Source: Prostheceraeus crozeri
Taxonomy: Eukaryota > Platyhelminthes > Polycladida > Euryleptidae
Length of the DNA stretch: 64,000 nucleotides
Direction of reading: 5' to 3'
Assembly: GCA_907163375.1 (NCBI GenBank)
Contig: CAJQUW010009330.1
Span: 124,001-188,000, forward strand
Part shown: piece by piece, positions 19,316-32,800 of the stretch
How the letters are laid out: every line of letters starts with the position of its first letter
Numbering within the stretch: the first letter of the stretch is position 1
Translations under genes and position numbers: made by a program
Notes under the pieces: model-generated
The model's database searches: none
The model's input: only the letters and a program-made list of their open reading frames with translations
What the model was told of the DNA's origin: nothing

Positions 19316-20886
19316 CCCTATCTGGCTATCAGGACCGGGGGCCCCACATCAACTTCTTTTTATATCTCCTAAAATAAGTCAGATAGAAGCTTGATTTTTT
19401 GTGTCTTTTAGTTTGCATGTATGTTGAAGTTTCAGTAAAAATTTGGACAAAATCGATCCAATGTAATGTCAGTATTGTAGGTCATTTTTTAAAGTACTTT
19501 TTAGAAAATTGATGGTTTCCATTTACCATCAAGGTAGCTTTGATTACTATTGATGTCTTCGAGACGCTTTCGCTTGTGTTCGAGACCTGCGGAGAAAAAA
19601 ATTGGCAGTGAAACAATGTCATTGTGTGAAATTCTCGCATCACTTACTTACAGGAATTCTTACAGCAGGTCGGTATGACCTCAGGCCCGCTTCTGCTAGA
19701 CGGCGATATGCTGTTCGTATACTGCATGCAATTCCTGCTGCAGCTTTCCAGCTGATGGTCGGTCGAGGAACACTCTTAAAGCGATTGCGCTTTGCTGAGA
19801 TAACGAACTTCCTATCGGTAGCATTGTTTGTGAATCTCGGTCTCCCTGATCCTTTCCTTCTTTTAACATTTCCATCATTGTTCCATGGACTCCACCATCT
19901 ACTCACAGTGGAGTGTGACACACCCAACTTCCGTCCAACAAACCTACAACTCTTTCCACATCGTAGCATTCCAACAGCCATTCCTTTTACAAACTCTGAT
20001 TACGACATTTTTGCCTCAAAATTTAGACAGAAAGAATTGCTTGATAGTGATAAAAGGTCGAATTTGAAATGCATCAACTATGCCAAAGATATCGACAATG
20101 GACAGCTGCTTTATATTAGCATGACAAATTTGATGCATAGACATCCTGGTCAGTGCAGTATGAAATAAAAGTCGTCCACTTCCATTGAGATTTTCTATAT
20201 CAAGTGGATCGTTTTTAATGTCATAGAGTATGCATTCATCTTATCTCCCAAGATGAGTGCATGTACATGTATAATAGTACATGTAATATGCATACATAGT
20301 ACAGGTCAATGAAGTAAATGAAGTTTTGATGTGAATTTTTAGATATGAAACCCACAGAATAATGCAAAATGAATATCACCATTCGAAAGATTGCAGTCGG
20401 AATGTATCATAGCCTTGTCTGTATGACGAATATTTTGTATATCTGTATATTACATCTGTAAAACGAGATATTTGTAAAGACAGAAAAATGCAACAGTTCA
20501 TGGAGAGACATTATTTACGTTCATATTTCGAATTACCATTTGTAGTGCTAAAATTAACGTGGAATATTATACTTATAGCAACATATAGATATGCTTCAGT
20601 AAAAGTTTGCAGAAATACTTTAGTTGTAATGAACAATTTTTGAAGAGTAAAAAAAAACATAGAATCATGAAAAATGAATAAAATTGGAAATTTAATTTTT
20701 AGAATTTTTGGTATGAAGGTATTCGACTTTTTCGCTGGACGTGGGGGCAAAAGAGGCACCACATTCGAAAGATGAGACTCGAAATGCAGTGTATCCTTGA
20801 TTTCAAATAGCTTTATCCATCGGAACATCGAAAATTTGAGGTCCCGGTCCTACTACGACGCTAAAAATCTTCCGGTCCTGATAGGG
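19316..20886. mobile_element. piggyBac-like non-autonomous element (1571 bp)
   Basis: The left end reads TTAA then CCCTATCTGGCTATCAGGAC. The reversed right end is CCCTATCAGGACCGGAAGAT, followed by TTAC in place of TTAA. CCCTAT termini at TTAA sites are the piggyBac signature. No piggyBac transposase was recognised inside; a Tc1 fragment lies within. The assignment rests on ends alone. Confidence 0.55.
19640..19981 (-). pseudogene. Tc1-like transposase fragment, N-terminal DNA-binding part
   Basis: The 113-codon ORF has two HTH units: SCRFVGRKLGVSHSTVSRWW, and then GSGRPRFTNNATDRKFVISA with TISWKAAAGIACSIRTAYRR. It ends LAEAGLRSYRPAVRIP, where a full transposase would enter the catalytic domain. 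The catalytic region is missing. It lies inside the piggyBac-like element on the minus strand, either as an insertion or as captured sequence. It is a third Tc1 family, distinct from the two complete copies. Confidence 0.82.
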
Positions 20887-21385
20887 TTACGTCTTGGAAG
20901 TGTGAATATCACACATTGTTGCATTATATTGGTTTCGAAGTACTACAAATTCATAACCCGAATATTTTACAATCAACACGAACACGAACGTGAAATAAAT
21001 TCGTAAATCCGACCCGAACTCGAAGTCGGATCATGTTCTGGTAGGATGCGCATACCACTAATGTGTAGTGACATCATCATGTTGTCGCTACAATTACTAT
21101 CCGAAGAGGGATATTAGGAAGTCTATCCTCTTGAGCACACAAGCTGGAAGCCCCATCGAAGTGAAATTCGGTTTGCACTTAGAATAGGTGTCATGCATTC
21201 ATTAACTTACTATTGATTTTGTTGCGATCGGTTGATTATGATGATCTCCCTAAAATACACTTCAGTATTTGTGATGAATACACGCATCTCAATACGATCT
21301 GTTGGTGTCCCCGATTGAGACTTGATAAACCGATGTTTTTATATATTCAAAATGTCAGAATATGCCCTAACAGTATCCCTTATAC
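20887..21385. other. Unassigned stretch
   Basis: AT-rich sequence without recognisable genes or repeat ends. Confidence 0.35.
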
Positions 21386-21996
21386 CAGGGATGCGGAGTC
21401 TGACTCCGGGTGGCAAGTATATCAGCCTTAGTTCTGGTGACCTACATCATAGGCTTATACCTGAGCCTGATTTTAGGTATCATTGCTGTAGCAAATCAAT
21501 CATTTTCTATGAAAGCTTGCCAACTTTGCATGTCACTTGTTGGTGTGTGCTTCACACGGTTTTCTCCAGTCTCTACCAGGCAGGAAAATCTCTCACCCAT
21601 CCTTCTCCAAAAAATATGAGTACACTTTCGATTTTAATATGCGCTATGTTCTCAGGCAAACTAATATTTTACTTTAGTCTCCGATGTGACCTCTGGTGCG
21701 CATGTGTGATCGAGGCTAGGAAGGCTTGTCTTCTCTACTAAATCACCTAGTGAAACGACAATCCCTTTTCACCATCACGGTTCATTCACACAACTATTAC
21801 AAACTTTGCATGCAGCAGTGTCTCTGCACTTTTGTTTGACGGAGAAAGTTGACATCAAGACAGTGACGCTATGCACGAGGATATTTTCGTTTGTATTATG
21901 TTTCTGGCCTGGCTAAAGGCCGGAGTCCGGAGTCCCATCATTTCTCCGACTTCGGCAAAAATGATAGGACTCTGGGACTCAGACTCCGCATCCCTG
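21386..21996. mobile_element. hAT-like MITE 'C', copy 1 (611 bp)
   Basis: The left end CAGGGATGCGGAGTCTGACT and the reversed right end CAGGGATGCGGAGTCTGAGT match over 18 of 20 bases. Outside them are CCTTATAC and CTTTACAC, agreeing at 6 of 8 positions as an aged 8-bp duplication. No transposase ORF was found. Partial copies lie at 26687-27089 and 44465-45020. Confidence 0.78.
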
Positions 21997-22522
21997 CTTT
22001 ACACATTGATGCTCGAGTTGGTATTGATCACTTCTCGTCCTGCTAGGGACCTACACTCTCAAGTTCTCGTCCCCTGCCTGTCCAAAGCACGTAAGCTCAC
22101 ACTCATTGGCCATGTCACGAAGACCTATTCTACTGGCAATCCGATCAGATTTCTGATAGATCTGAAGTAAAACATCGTTGTTTTAATGTAAAATTTTTAT
22201 CAAGAGTGATTAAAACGATGGATATGAATACCATGTATAACATCTGAACTTTGTGGTGAATTGTCTTCAGTAGAATTGTCTATTATTAAAACATTGCTAT
22301 GTGATTAGAAATTATCTTGCAGTCCTCCATTTCTTCCTGTGATTGCTTGTAATGATTACACATACATGAACGTGCGCAGAAACTGAAAGAGAAAATGAAG
22401 CGACAAATTAGCAGATATTGATCATTTCTGTGTAACAGCATGAAAGAATCAATCAATCGCAGAAAGCTACAATGACCACTTCTATTTCATTTACGCTCTA
22501 ATTTCGACGGTTTATTTATGTA
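21997..22522. other. Unassigned stretch
   Basis: No gene or clear repeat seen. Confidence 0.35.
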
Positions 22523-22958
22523 CACTGTAAACTGTAATCAGCCAAATAACGCAATGTATCAGCCATAATGATAAGACAATTGCAACAGCCAAAATATCGG
22601 ACAATGTTGTCTACTGTTCTAAAAATATTGTTTCTGAAACGATGCAACACTTGCTATTCATATCTAGACACTCCTAATCATATCCTTTCTTACTCATCTC
22701 CATTAATTCACGCTCGCATTCTTGTATGTATACTATGAACCACTCTGATATCTTGTCAGCTGTCCTTCGTTTTGTCAATATCATATGATCAATATATTAG
22801 TCATAAGTAGTATGATATGCAGCAAACGCAATAATATAAATTAGTCCGTGCGATGAGGCAAAAATTGTCTGATAAGCAGGAAATGTGTCTGATAAAACGA
22901 AGCATCAGCTAAAATATTGATAAATTGTCTGATAAGCGGCTGCTTACAATTTACAGTG
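22523..22958. mobile_element. MITE 'D', copy 1 (436 bp)
   Basis: The left end CACTGTAAACTGTAATCAGC and the reversed right end CACTGTAAATTGTAAGCAGC are near-identical inverted repeats. TA flanks both sides; an 8-bp duplication is not evident. GATAAG-type repeats occur inside. Related elements lie at 58350-58615 and 59339-59772. Confidence 0.7.
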
Positions 22959-23710
22959 TATGATAAACCTTGATAAAAGTCTCAGTTTCGACAGTCGAAA
23001 TATTTGGTGCAATACACAGAAAAGGAGCACAAAATCTCGGGCTTTTATCTTTCAACTTACATTTTGAACTTCAAGTGTTTGAATCAGAAGTACAGATTCA
23101 AGCTTCATTAATCTATTGATTTTCACTTTATCTCAAATTGAAAATGTCATCAATCAGGTCGGCAGCCTGTTGCAAACTACCAGAAGAGTACAAAAGTATA
23201 TCCACTCCCACTTCGAGCATTTTGGTTAAACAAAATTAGCATTAAAGTCAATAAACATTCTTGGTGGTAGGAGTTTCGACTGTTAAAGCCGAATCTCGGA
23301 GTGCGAATTTGTTTTATTTCATTTTCAAATGGTGCAGTATCCACTATGACAACGTTCTACACGTAGGGTGGACACACAAGGCATGCATTGCGAAATAATG
23401 CAATAGAGCTTCTAGCCGCCTTCTGGACACGCCTGTGAGACTTGTTCCTGTCACCATGTTTATGGAGAAACTTGGATGCACGGAGCATTTATGAAATCTC
23501 AGTAGTAATACTGGATTAATTAAACTCTCAAGGATGGATTATGCCGAGAAGTTCAAAGCACGTCTTGTGGAGTTCTGACAAATCCAAGTAGCATTCAGTT
23601 TACAGCTCTACTTGAGTTCTAAAAATTTCAATATTGCGATTTTAAGTTGAGCATAAAAGCATCTCAATAAATTCAGATTTTTTCAAAAGATTTTAAATTT
23701 CAAATCTTAC
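22959..23710. other. Presumed calpain intron or 3' flank
   Basis: The exon at 23711-23886 ends in a GTAAGA donor, so a last exon is expected to the left. No short exon of the '-EWL.LTMY' kind could be confirmed here. Confidence 0.4.
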
Positions 23711-23886
23711 TTCGTCCTCGGTGAACAAAGCGCAGCCTCCTTCCTTTGGTTGATGTTTGTAAAGATCAAAGCAAGTAACCAGACGTACGGTGCAGAGCAA
23801 AAAGTCTTCAAAACCGATAACTCCTAATTTCGGATCTGCATATCGATTTGCCAATACTTCCAAAAGTTTATTAGAGATCTTGAAAC
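23711..23886 (-). CDS. Calpain exon: EF4-EF5
   Basis: The acceptor TTTTACAG precedes GTTTCAAGATC and the donor is GAA|GTAAGA (176 bp). It encodes (G)FKISNKLLEVLANRYADPKLG and continues to FEDFLLCTVRLVTCFDLY and TEDE. The terminal EF5 loop (KHQPKEGGCALF) lacks acidic ligands, as is usual for the dimerising hand. If the donor were not used, a stop would follow after five more codons. Confidence 0.88.
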
Positions 23887-26800
23887 CTGTAAAACAAATT
23901 GCGATGATAATGATTGCCATGATTGGTTCATTAAATTGAATTTTGTTCCATTCGAATTTCGCCTGTAAAGAGGAAAAAATGCTTGCAAGTAAGTGCGTAC
24001 CTCCATCCTCTTTGAAATTTAAACGCTCTTATGCAGCAACGTGCAAGCTTTGTTTCAAATTAGTATAAATTGCTTCGTGCGGACATTCTTCCATGCTGAT
24101 AATCATAATCTTAGCTTCTTCTGCATGCTCATATGTAATTGAAAGTAGTGTTAATAACTTTAATAACTTGTCTTGATCATGGAGCTGCTTCTAACCTTCC
24201 GTTCTAACTAACAACTTCATGGATATTGCCCTTTTCAGGGCATTTCGACCCACATCAACATTGATCCCAAAGCGGCAAAAAATTTGTAACCAAAAGAACG
24301 AGGAGTCCAATGGCACCTCTAATAGCTTCGTACGATCCCTAGACGATCCCTAGAGCGCCCGAAATATTGCATTTAAAGAAAAACTGAATTTTGAAAATAA
24401 TCTAGACATTAAAGAGTTAAGTTGAAATTTTGGCATGAAGTTCCGAGCAGTAATGATGGCTGACTCAACTGCTTCAAGCCATATTGTCGGCAAAGTAAAT
24501 GCATGGGGAGACGATAAACAGAACCATGAAGATCTTCGAAATCAGCTATTCGAATTGAGTGACAGAGTCACCACAATCACTTATGCCTTCCCCGATGTTG
24601 ACATTCACTTTGTATCTTGCATTGGTCTTGTTTATGAGCACGGATTTGAAGTTCAAGGTCACAAAATTGTTGGATTTCACCTTTGCATCTCATGAAGCCA
24701 TTTAGTTTATGCAATTTTTCACATTTCCTGTCATTTGACTTCAGTCGCTCGCAAGTTACCTAGCTCAAACGGTAGAACGACAGGTCTGGATATCCTGGGG
24801 TCGCAGGTTCGAGTCCCGACGGCCGCACATTTTTCCATGGCAATTTGATCTAATGTTCATCCCATTTCATTCATCGTTAATGGGTTTCAAATGCCTTGGT
24901 GGAAATCGATTCCGCGCTACTGATCTTAATTAATATCGGCAAATATTTATCTATTGATCGTAATTGCCATGACAACTGATCTATAACGGTGAGGGCTTGA
25001 TCCTGCCATTCCATGTCGGTCGCATGTATGTAGTCATAGCTCAGACGGTAGAACGACAGGTCTGGATATCCTGGGGTCGCAGGTTCGAGTCCTATCAGCT
25101 GTACATCTTGTGCATGGAAATTTGATTCATCGTTTCATTCACTGCAGGAAACCTGAGAAACCCTGCCGAATTCCCCTAAGACAACGACTAGCCCTCGCCC
25201 CACTGAGGGGCGGCGAATTTCGCCCCGGCCACCTGCTGATCTTCCAAACTATTGCACTAATTTTTCCAAACCACACATCAATCGAATAGGAATTGAAAGG
25301 GGATTTAGAAAACAGCATCTATTTTATTTCTAAGGTCATCCCTGGGCTGAGGTGAAGGTCAAAGGTCAAGAACGCCAATTTTTAGCAACTTTTCATTAGA
25401 TCGGTATTTGAAATGAAAAATGACAACAGAAACTAATCAACCATACACTAATCGAAGTATCTGGTCACGGTGGTTAATAAAACGATGATTATTAGTAGCT
25501 CTGAGATTACATCATTGTATTACATGAGGTCAAAGGTCAAATAATTCAACCTATTAGTTCATCTCAAATATCACTAAAATCGCACATTTCAGTGTTTAGT
25601 TTCTACAGTTGAATTTTATCACAGGTGAATTCGGTGACTTTATCGAGACATTGAGGCCAAAAGCAATATGATTCTGAAACTGTCAATAATTGCTGATCAG
25701 ATGCAGAACTAAAAAGTACAAAAAGAATGAAAAAATCATATTTCAAAGTTCAAACATGCATACATATTAAGCAGATAATCTCAAATTTTGCATTTGTGAA
25801 TATCTCTATACTAATAAGAAGAATCCGTTACGTAATCTCAACGTACTTCATCAAACATGCATACATGATATGTAGATGGTTTCATCAAGAATTGATGACG
25901 CAATGTGCATTAGAAGTGAATATATACCGACATCAGCCGAAATATTCCAAACATTCAAATTTTAAAGTAGCTCTTACGCCAAAAGTGTTGGCCCAATTGA
26001 TCATCCTTCTGTCAGAAGTTGGATAATGCGTAGAAAGTGAGCAACTAGAAATCTGGTGGTCATAGCTTGTTTCTTTTAAAAGATATTCAAAAAATTCGGC
26101 CAGTGAGGCGAGGGTTGAGGTAAGAAGTGAACTGTGTACTCACCAATAGCCTGTAAAGCCATTCTCAACTCATAAGCGTTGAAGCTTCCACTGTTGTCAT
26201 AATCATGCTGTTTGAAGATACCCTTCCACAGGCGGAGATCTTGCCAGATTCGTTTAAATTCATCGAATTCCATTCGTCCACTTTGATCAACCTGACAGTC
26301 AAATAGTTAAGGAAGACATGTTCAAGGTGAACAATAATTACGTATATAGCATATATGATTTATCATTTCCTATAATTTTTACTCATAGTTACATGTATAG
26401 GCTTGATAACTATTTGTAGATTTCTAGTTTACAGCAAATTAAGATGATAGGCCATATATATATGTTATCTGGGTAAATCCATTTTATATAACAGCATTTG
26501 TCAAAAAACGTGTCTTTTATCTGCAAAATCCTTAGTTCTGAACCGATTTTCAATTTTTCATCTTGATCCTTAGGATCTCCGCTTCTTGGTCATGACAGTT
26601 TCAAATCAATCTAACAAAGTCTTCATGAAAATTTCAGCTCGAGGAAAAAAAGTACCAGAAAAACCAGTCAAAAAAAATGACAAAAATGAAATGCTAGTTT
26701 GTCTGAGAGCATTACCTCTTGCCCTCACGCTAATCGTGTGTGATGTCTCCTCCAAAGCGCATATCAAAATTAAAAGTGTAGGCCTTCTAATTTTTTTGAA

Positions 26801-29800
26801 GAGGGATGGGGGATTTTCCTACCTGGTAGAGACTAAAGAATACCCGTGTAAAGCACACATCAACAGGATGGGAGGAGCCGAGTCGCATGTATCCAACTTA
26901 GAGCGACATTTGATAAACCTTCATCGAAAATGATTGATAATTGATACAGCAATGATCACCAAAGATAGGTTAAGGTAAGTCTGTAATGATCTATGATGTA
27001 GGTTACCAGTTTTTTTTCAAAAACTAGGCTATATATACGTGCCACCCGGAGTCGGAGTCCTATCAAAATGATAGGACTCCGCATCCCTGCTTTTAGCTAG
27101 ACTACAATTCAGGGTTGCATTTCCATTGATTGGGGACTTATTTGTCAATTAGCCTTTGTCCCCCGAAAATTGTCTTCTGACCGATGCCATATTTTTATCT
27201 TCTGACCGATGCACATTTCGCAACTTAGAAATTATGTTTCTGCTTTCCTTCTACGACGAAATGCATCATTTGTGAGTCCAGTTGTCGCACCAAAAGAAAA
27301 AATGTCAGCTGTGGATCGTCTTTAAAAGTTTTCATAAATTTTAAAAAATGACCTGTTTTCTTTCGACCAGACTTATGATTTTTCTCAAAATTTCAATTTA
27401 TTGCTGAAAGCACATTTTTTGTCCAGATTTCACGAAAACTCACGGAATTATCAAGAGCCATATGGTAATCATGCATGCGAAATTCTGTTTCATAAGACAA
27501 TGATTATCATGTCAAAATGTCGTAAGACGACCAAAAATGTCCACCTGACCAAGACCACAAAAGTATCGGTCAGAAGACAGCAGTAATATATAGGACAAAT
27601 AAAATAGCTGGTACAGGCACTCATTTGTTGTGGTCGCCACTATGATCTTCGAGTTCAGCATGAAAAATGGACTAAATATACTAATTTTCACAGAAAACGA
27701 AGCTGGAAAGTTGAAAAGGCAAAAATTTTGTAATAAATGGATTTTATCCATCTAAGTCAGTTAATTACAGGTTAGGTGCAATAAAAGCAAAATGATCTAA
27801 ATTCATCTTGTATTGAATATATAACTATTTGCTTGGTCACCATGGACATGGCAGTAAATGAGATTTCCCACTTCGACGTAAAGCCACCTGTGTGCTTCTG
27901 TTACTTTGATTAACGATTTTCTTTTCGATTGTGTCAATTTCTACAAGCATATTACCGACAAAATATACTTTTCGTTCACTTTCCTGGTAGTCATGAAAAA
28001 GTGTATGTCATGATTCGAAAATTCGTCGCTTTAACATCTGATTCCTTCCTTTGTCGGCTATGGTTACAGGAGGGAACTGCGCTAACAAGCTCCGTAATTA
28101 CAGACCAGAATACGATGCATGGATATCACGATCTTCCAAAAAGCTGATGCCTCTCAACACTTGTCTACCGTCGCAAGATTATTGCTTTATCTCGTGTTAT
28201 CTGATCAGATTGTCTGTCGCTAGAGGATATTTATCGTATTCATATGCATCTCATGTGCAGAGTAACAAATAAATCCTGCATCTCGAAATCTCGACCACTG
28301 TCTAGCTCACGTACCAGTTGACTTATAAGCTGGCCGGGGTTTGGTCTGACATTTTTCAACAGAAGCGGACCAGGGCCGGGGCATATGAGAATTCCTTTCC
28401 ATTTACTTGTGAAGATGTAGCAGTAGACGAATAAGGCCTCAGCCGCACTGCCAGTTTTTCCAAGCGTTTCCGAGCAAAGCGCTTTGCAGCAACGGACATA
28501 CGTTTGCTCGGGACGCTCGTGTTTGCTTTGCCTTGTCTTGCTTTCAGCAAGGTTGGGCAAAAAACTTGCATTGGGTACATTTAATACATGTTTTGGGACA
28601 AAGCCCAAAAACCCCAGTCCAAGCTTCAATAAATGAGCAGAATCAAGTAAACAAAGTGCATTCTTTGCATTTTGTGCTGACACAAACATTCTTATATAGG
28701 TCAAAATTCATGTTATTAGTGTCGTCTGAGTGGGAAGCGGTTTATTCATTGCAATGACTGTAATTAGTATACCCTAAGTACATATATTGCGAATAGCCTA
28801 TTGATGGGCCTATACTGACTAATTGAAGAATTTTGATTTAATGATCATTGAATCACACATTGGTCATGACAAAGTAATTGCCTTCATTTTATCATTCAGA
28901 AATATAAACAAACTTAGTGCATGACTAAAACATATTTAGAATACAAAATTGGAATGAATGCATTTTTAGATAAATGTCGACTGTCGCAGACATTTTAAGC
29001 CCCAGTCCCACTGTCGCGATTTTTGAGTGCGAACTAATACGAACCGACATTCGTTGTGCATCGCTTGACATCGTATTCATTATCATTAGTTCGCTGTCAC
29101 TTTCGTACTAGATCGGTCACATTCGCAGGCGGATACGATTGTTTTGGACATGTTCAAAACAATCGCAGGGACTCTGTGAATGAAAGCATGTTCATATTAA
29201 TTCGTTTAACATCGTTTTGGCTCGTGTTAATTATTATTAGTTATTATCTCATCTTGTCAGTTCCTAGCGCATCTACTAGTTCGCAATCGATATAAAATAT
29301 GCGCTCGTAGCATGACTGCTTGATTCAGTGCCTCAAACACACTTGAAAACTACTGGTGTTGCCACTTGCTGATGGCATTTCTTAATTCTCAGACATTACA
29401 TCTATTGAATGCTCTTTTAACAGTCCAGCAACAGCATGCTGACGACATTGACAGTGTAGTCAGGTTGGTCTTTATGCGATGTCAGAAACGGCGGAGAAGG
29501 CATTGGGTTCGACAGTGGCTGATCAGAAGACCGCTTTATGGCATATATGAAAAACTGATGGGAGAATTGGAGCGCGAAGACGTGGCAGGATTCCGCAACT
29601 TCATCCGCATGGAACCAAATAAATTTTGTAAGCTGCTGCAGAAACTCGATCACCGCATTAGGAAGCAGAATACCTGGTACAGGAAGTCACTGGACCCAGC
29701 TCTGAAGTTATCCGTTACACTCCGCTACTTTGCTACAGGTGAAAGCTATCATTCCCTAATGTACAGCTTCAGAGTTGCTCATAACACAATCTCGAAGATT

Positions 29801-32800
29801 GTGCGAGAAGTGAGTTGTGCCATTGTGAAGGAATTGGCATCCGAAATCATATCCTGTCCAACATCATCCGAAGAGTGGCTATCAGTTGCGGATGGATTTG
29901 CGGCGAGATGGCAGTTCTTCCATGCCCTCGGTGCACTGGATGGCAAGCATGTACCAATCCGATGTCCTGCAAATGGCGGATCCTTATACTACAACTATAA
30001 AGGATTCCACTCGATTATTCTGATGGCCCTTGTAGATGCAGAATACAAGTTCATTTGGATCGATGTCGGGACGGCTGGCTCCCACTCCGATGCCAAAGTC
30101 TTCAATCACAGTGAACTAAAAGACGCCATCGAAGATGGTATGATTGGTTTCCCTGATGCTTCACCCCTTCCTGGCGACGACAAAGACATGCCATTCTTTC
30201 TGATTGGGGATGATGCATTTGCGCTCAGGACATGGTTTATGAAGCCCTACTCAACCCGAAACCTTCAACGTGATGAACGCATCTTCAATTATAGACTCTC
30301 CAGGGCATGACGAGTAGTGGAGAACGGTTTCGGAATTTTGGCCAGTCGATTCCGATGCCTCTTGACAACAATGCAGCAGACTCCAGAGACAGTGACCAAA
30401 ATTGTCGAAGCATGTGTGTGCCTACACAATCTAATGAGCATTTGGTCCACCGGCTTGATACTGTGCGATGTCGATCATGAAGATGAGAATCACAAATTTG
30501 TTCCTGGTGATTGGAGGGATGGTCGGCAGATGTCGGCTGTGAATAAGCCAGTCGGTGGGAACCGAGCAAGCGTTACAGCCAAAGCTGAACGTGATTATCT
30601 GAAGAACTATTATAGCTCTGATGCTGGTAGTGTTGAATGGCAGGACCGAATGGTTGCCTGATCAGTTTAAATGCTGCTATTTAGGGAATTGTAGAAAATC
30701 AGACATTGATATGCACTGAATGAAAAGTCCTTTTATTGAGTCTATACATGTATATTGATGAAGTCTTTTTTGAAATCATTTTAGATTAAATGAAAAGCGA
30801 CAGATCATATTCTTCTGCATTTTCTTTTAAGGCATTTTCAATGGAAGCTTTTACAAATTTAGATTGTGATGATTGAATTATGATGCTGGATGTTGCATTG
30901 TGGAATTTCAAAGCAATACTTTTGTGATGATAGTGAATCATAATACTGAATAGGCCTAGAAAAAATAGAACAATCATAATCAATGAAATTAGTATTCTTT
31001 TGGTAGTCTGAGGAAAGATAGACAAATACATTAGGCTGCATGGACTGAGATGAAAATGAAGTCAAAAGAAAGGGATAATGACACTTCAAGAAACCGAACT
31101 AGTAATTTGGATTGAACAGACCCCATTTGACCATTTAGCATTGATTTATGCCCATCCCTTGATTAATCAAAATGAGTAGAAAAAGGGATTGTTTCTAAGG
31201 TTTCGTTAAATGCTTGTTCACGAAAAAAGCAAATCATAAAGCGCCTCATCATAGTTGCATCAGAAAAAGACATTGCTGGTAAAATTCTTGATATGCTTCT
31301 GCCTGATATGCTGTAGGACCCATAGGCAATAGATAATTGTTATGATGCCGTTTTTTAGAGGAATTCACTTGACTCGCAAAATACACTTTTCCAGTTCAAG
31401 TAGCATTGTTTATTTGAAAGAGAGCAGCATGTATCAAAGCTGTGACGATCGATGACAAAAATATTGTTTCTTACTAGGGTGCATTACAAAAACACGGCAC
31501 TTTAGTTCACTGAATTAAGAAGACTGCTAAATGAAAGTCCAGACACATTACCGACATTGGAATCAGCGTTCATGGCATCAGGTCTCCCATACTGTGGTGG
31601 TGGATGAGAGAGTTCTGATGCCTGTGGGTGCTGTTGATGCTGCTGTAGATGCTGCTGCGGATGTTGCATCATCATCGCTGGAGGATGAGGAATTCTTTCT
31701 GCCTCATGTAAACGGTCACTGTGGTCCTTGTATCGCATGACATGATCCCAACTATCCTTCATGAAATTGGACATGAGTTGCGGATGAACTTCCGCCGCGA
31801 AGCTGGCCAGAAATGTACCGTATGCCCTGAGGACAGAGCTGTTCTGACTGTTGATCAGAGAAGACACTACAGCCTGCATCCGTTCAAACTGCGCACCATT
31901 TGAAGCCAATTGTTTCAGCAACAGAGACTCGCAGTGCACGCGGGATGGTTTCCCTCTTCGAATCTTAGCAGTCGAATCTGACTTGGGATACCATCCGACG
32001 TCTTGTGAATCAAGTTCTTCATCCTCATCCTGATCTTCGTCCTCCGCTAACATGGCCTCCGTATGTCTTACAGTAGTCATCCCACCTGCATCCAGTTTCT
32101 GCATCAGCTGCAAAGAAATACACGGAAATGCTTGAATGAACAACAAGCTGTTGCAATCAGATATGCCTACTTACCAGTCCCCTTGCCCTCTTTGGGTATA
32201 CATAGACGTGCGCCTTGAAGTAACTGAAGTTGTGGAGTATCCACTGGTCGCGCAGCGTCAGCTGTTGTGAAGATCCTGTTCCGGATTTATTTGTTCTCTG
32301 CAGCAGCAGCTTGCCATATCGAGTGCGCATTGACCGGTACCAAGTAAGAAGCCTTGTCCCAGTGACATGGCCCAACTCTTCTGCCTTGGTGTCCCACAGT
32401 GATTTCTTCCTAGCAGAGTCCTTGTAAGAAACATCAGATTTGTCATCAGATTCAGGATTATCTTTCAACCATTCTGTGATGGACATTTCTTGTTCTCGGG
32501 TCAAGCTGATTGGATTGGCCTTCTTTCGTCTTTTTGGCCCAGTATCTTGCAACTCATTCTCCTTTGATTGCTGACTTTCTTCATCACTTGAACGCTGGCT
32601 TTCTTCATCTGGAGTTGAAGTGCCCTCCGGTGTGACAATGGGCATGGACATCTTCGTCTTCTTGCCTCCCTGTGCCTTCACTTTATGAATTTTTTGTCAT
32701 CATGGATGATTGAAGCGCAGTCTGTATGCGATAGTGGTGAAGATCTTCAGGACGACTAAAAATCGCAGTGTATGCTGCGATATTTAAACAGTCGTAAACC

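Larger units (their letters stand above)
25146..26143. other. Calpain intron with two DR1 motifs
   Basis: A GC-rich patch (25190-25240) contains GCCCCACTGAGGGGCGGC, a small hairpin. No coding signal. Two nuclear-receptor-type motifs are listed separately. Confidence 0.4.

Noticed and set aside
22720-22790. Last calpain exon beginning TGGTTCATAGTATAC on the minus strand
   Set aside because: It lacks a pyrimidine tract, and its ending does not resemble the '-EWL.LTMY' calpain terminus.
23195-23215. Alternative last calpain exon (WIYFCTLL...)
   Set aside because: Same objections: poor acceptor context and no clear similarity.
24435-24695. 86-codon ORF as a host gene
   Set aside because: No recognised domain, and it lies in a calpain intron on the opposite strand.
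24755-24825. Functional tRNA genes (loop reading GGA)
   Set aside because: A Ser anticodon would need a long variable arm, which is absent. The anticodon stem is imperfect, and both copies share sequence beyond the tRNA end, fitting a SINE better.
26586-26933. 115-codon ORF as a gene
   Set aside because: It crosses the end of MITE C copy 2, and the matching part is repeated elsewhere as non-coding MITE sequence.
28240-28704. 154-codon minus-strand ORF as a gene
   Set aside because: No motif, two overlapping open frames in the same GC-richer patch, and no splice or polyadenylation support.
30308-30310. Selenocysteine or programmed read-through at the Harbinger TGA
   Set aside because: Harbinger transposases are not known to use either. 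A C-to-T change at a CGA Arg codon is simpler.
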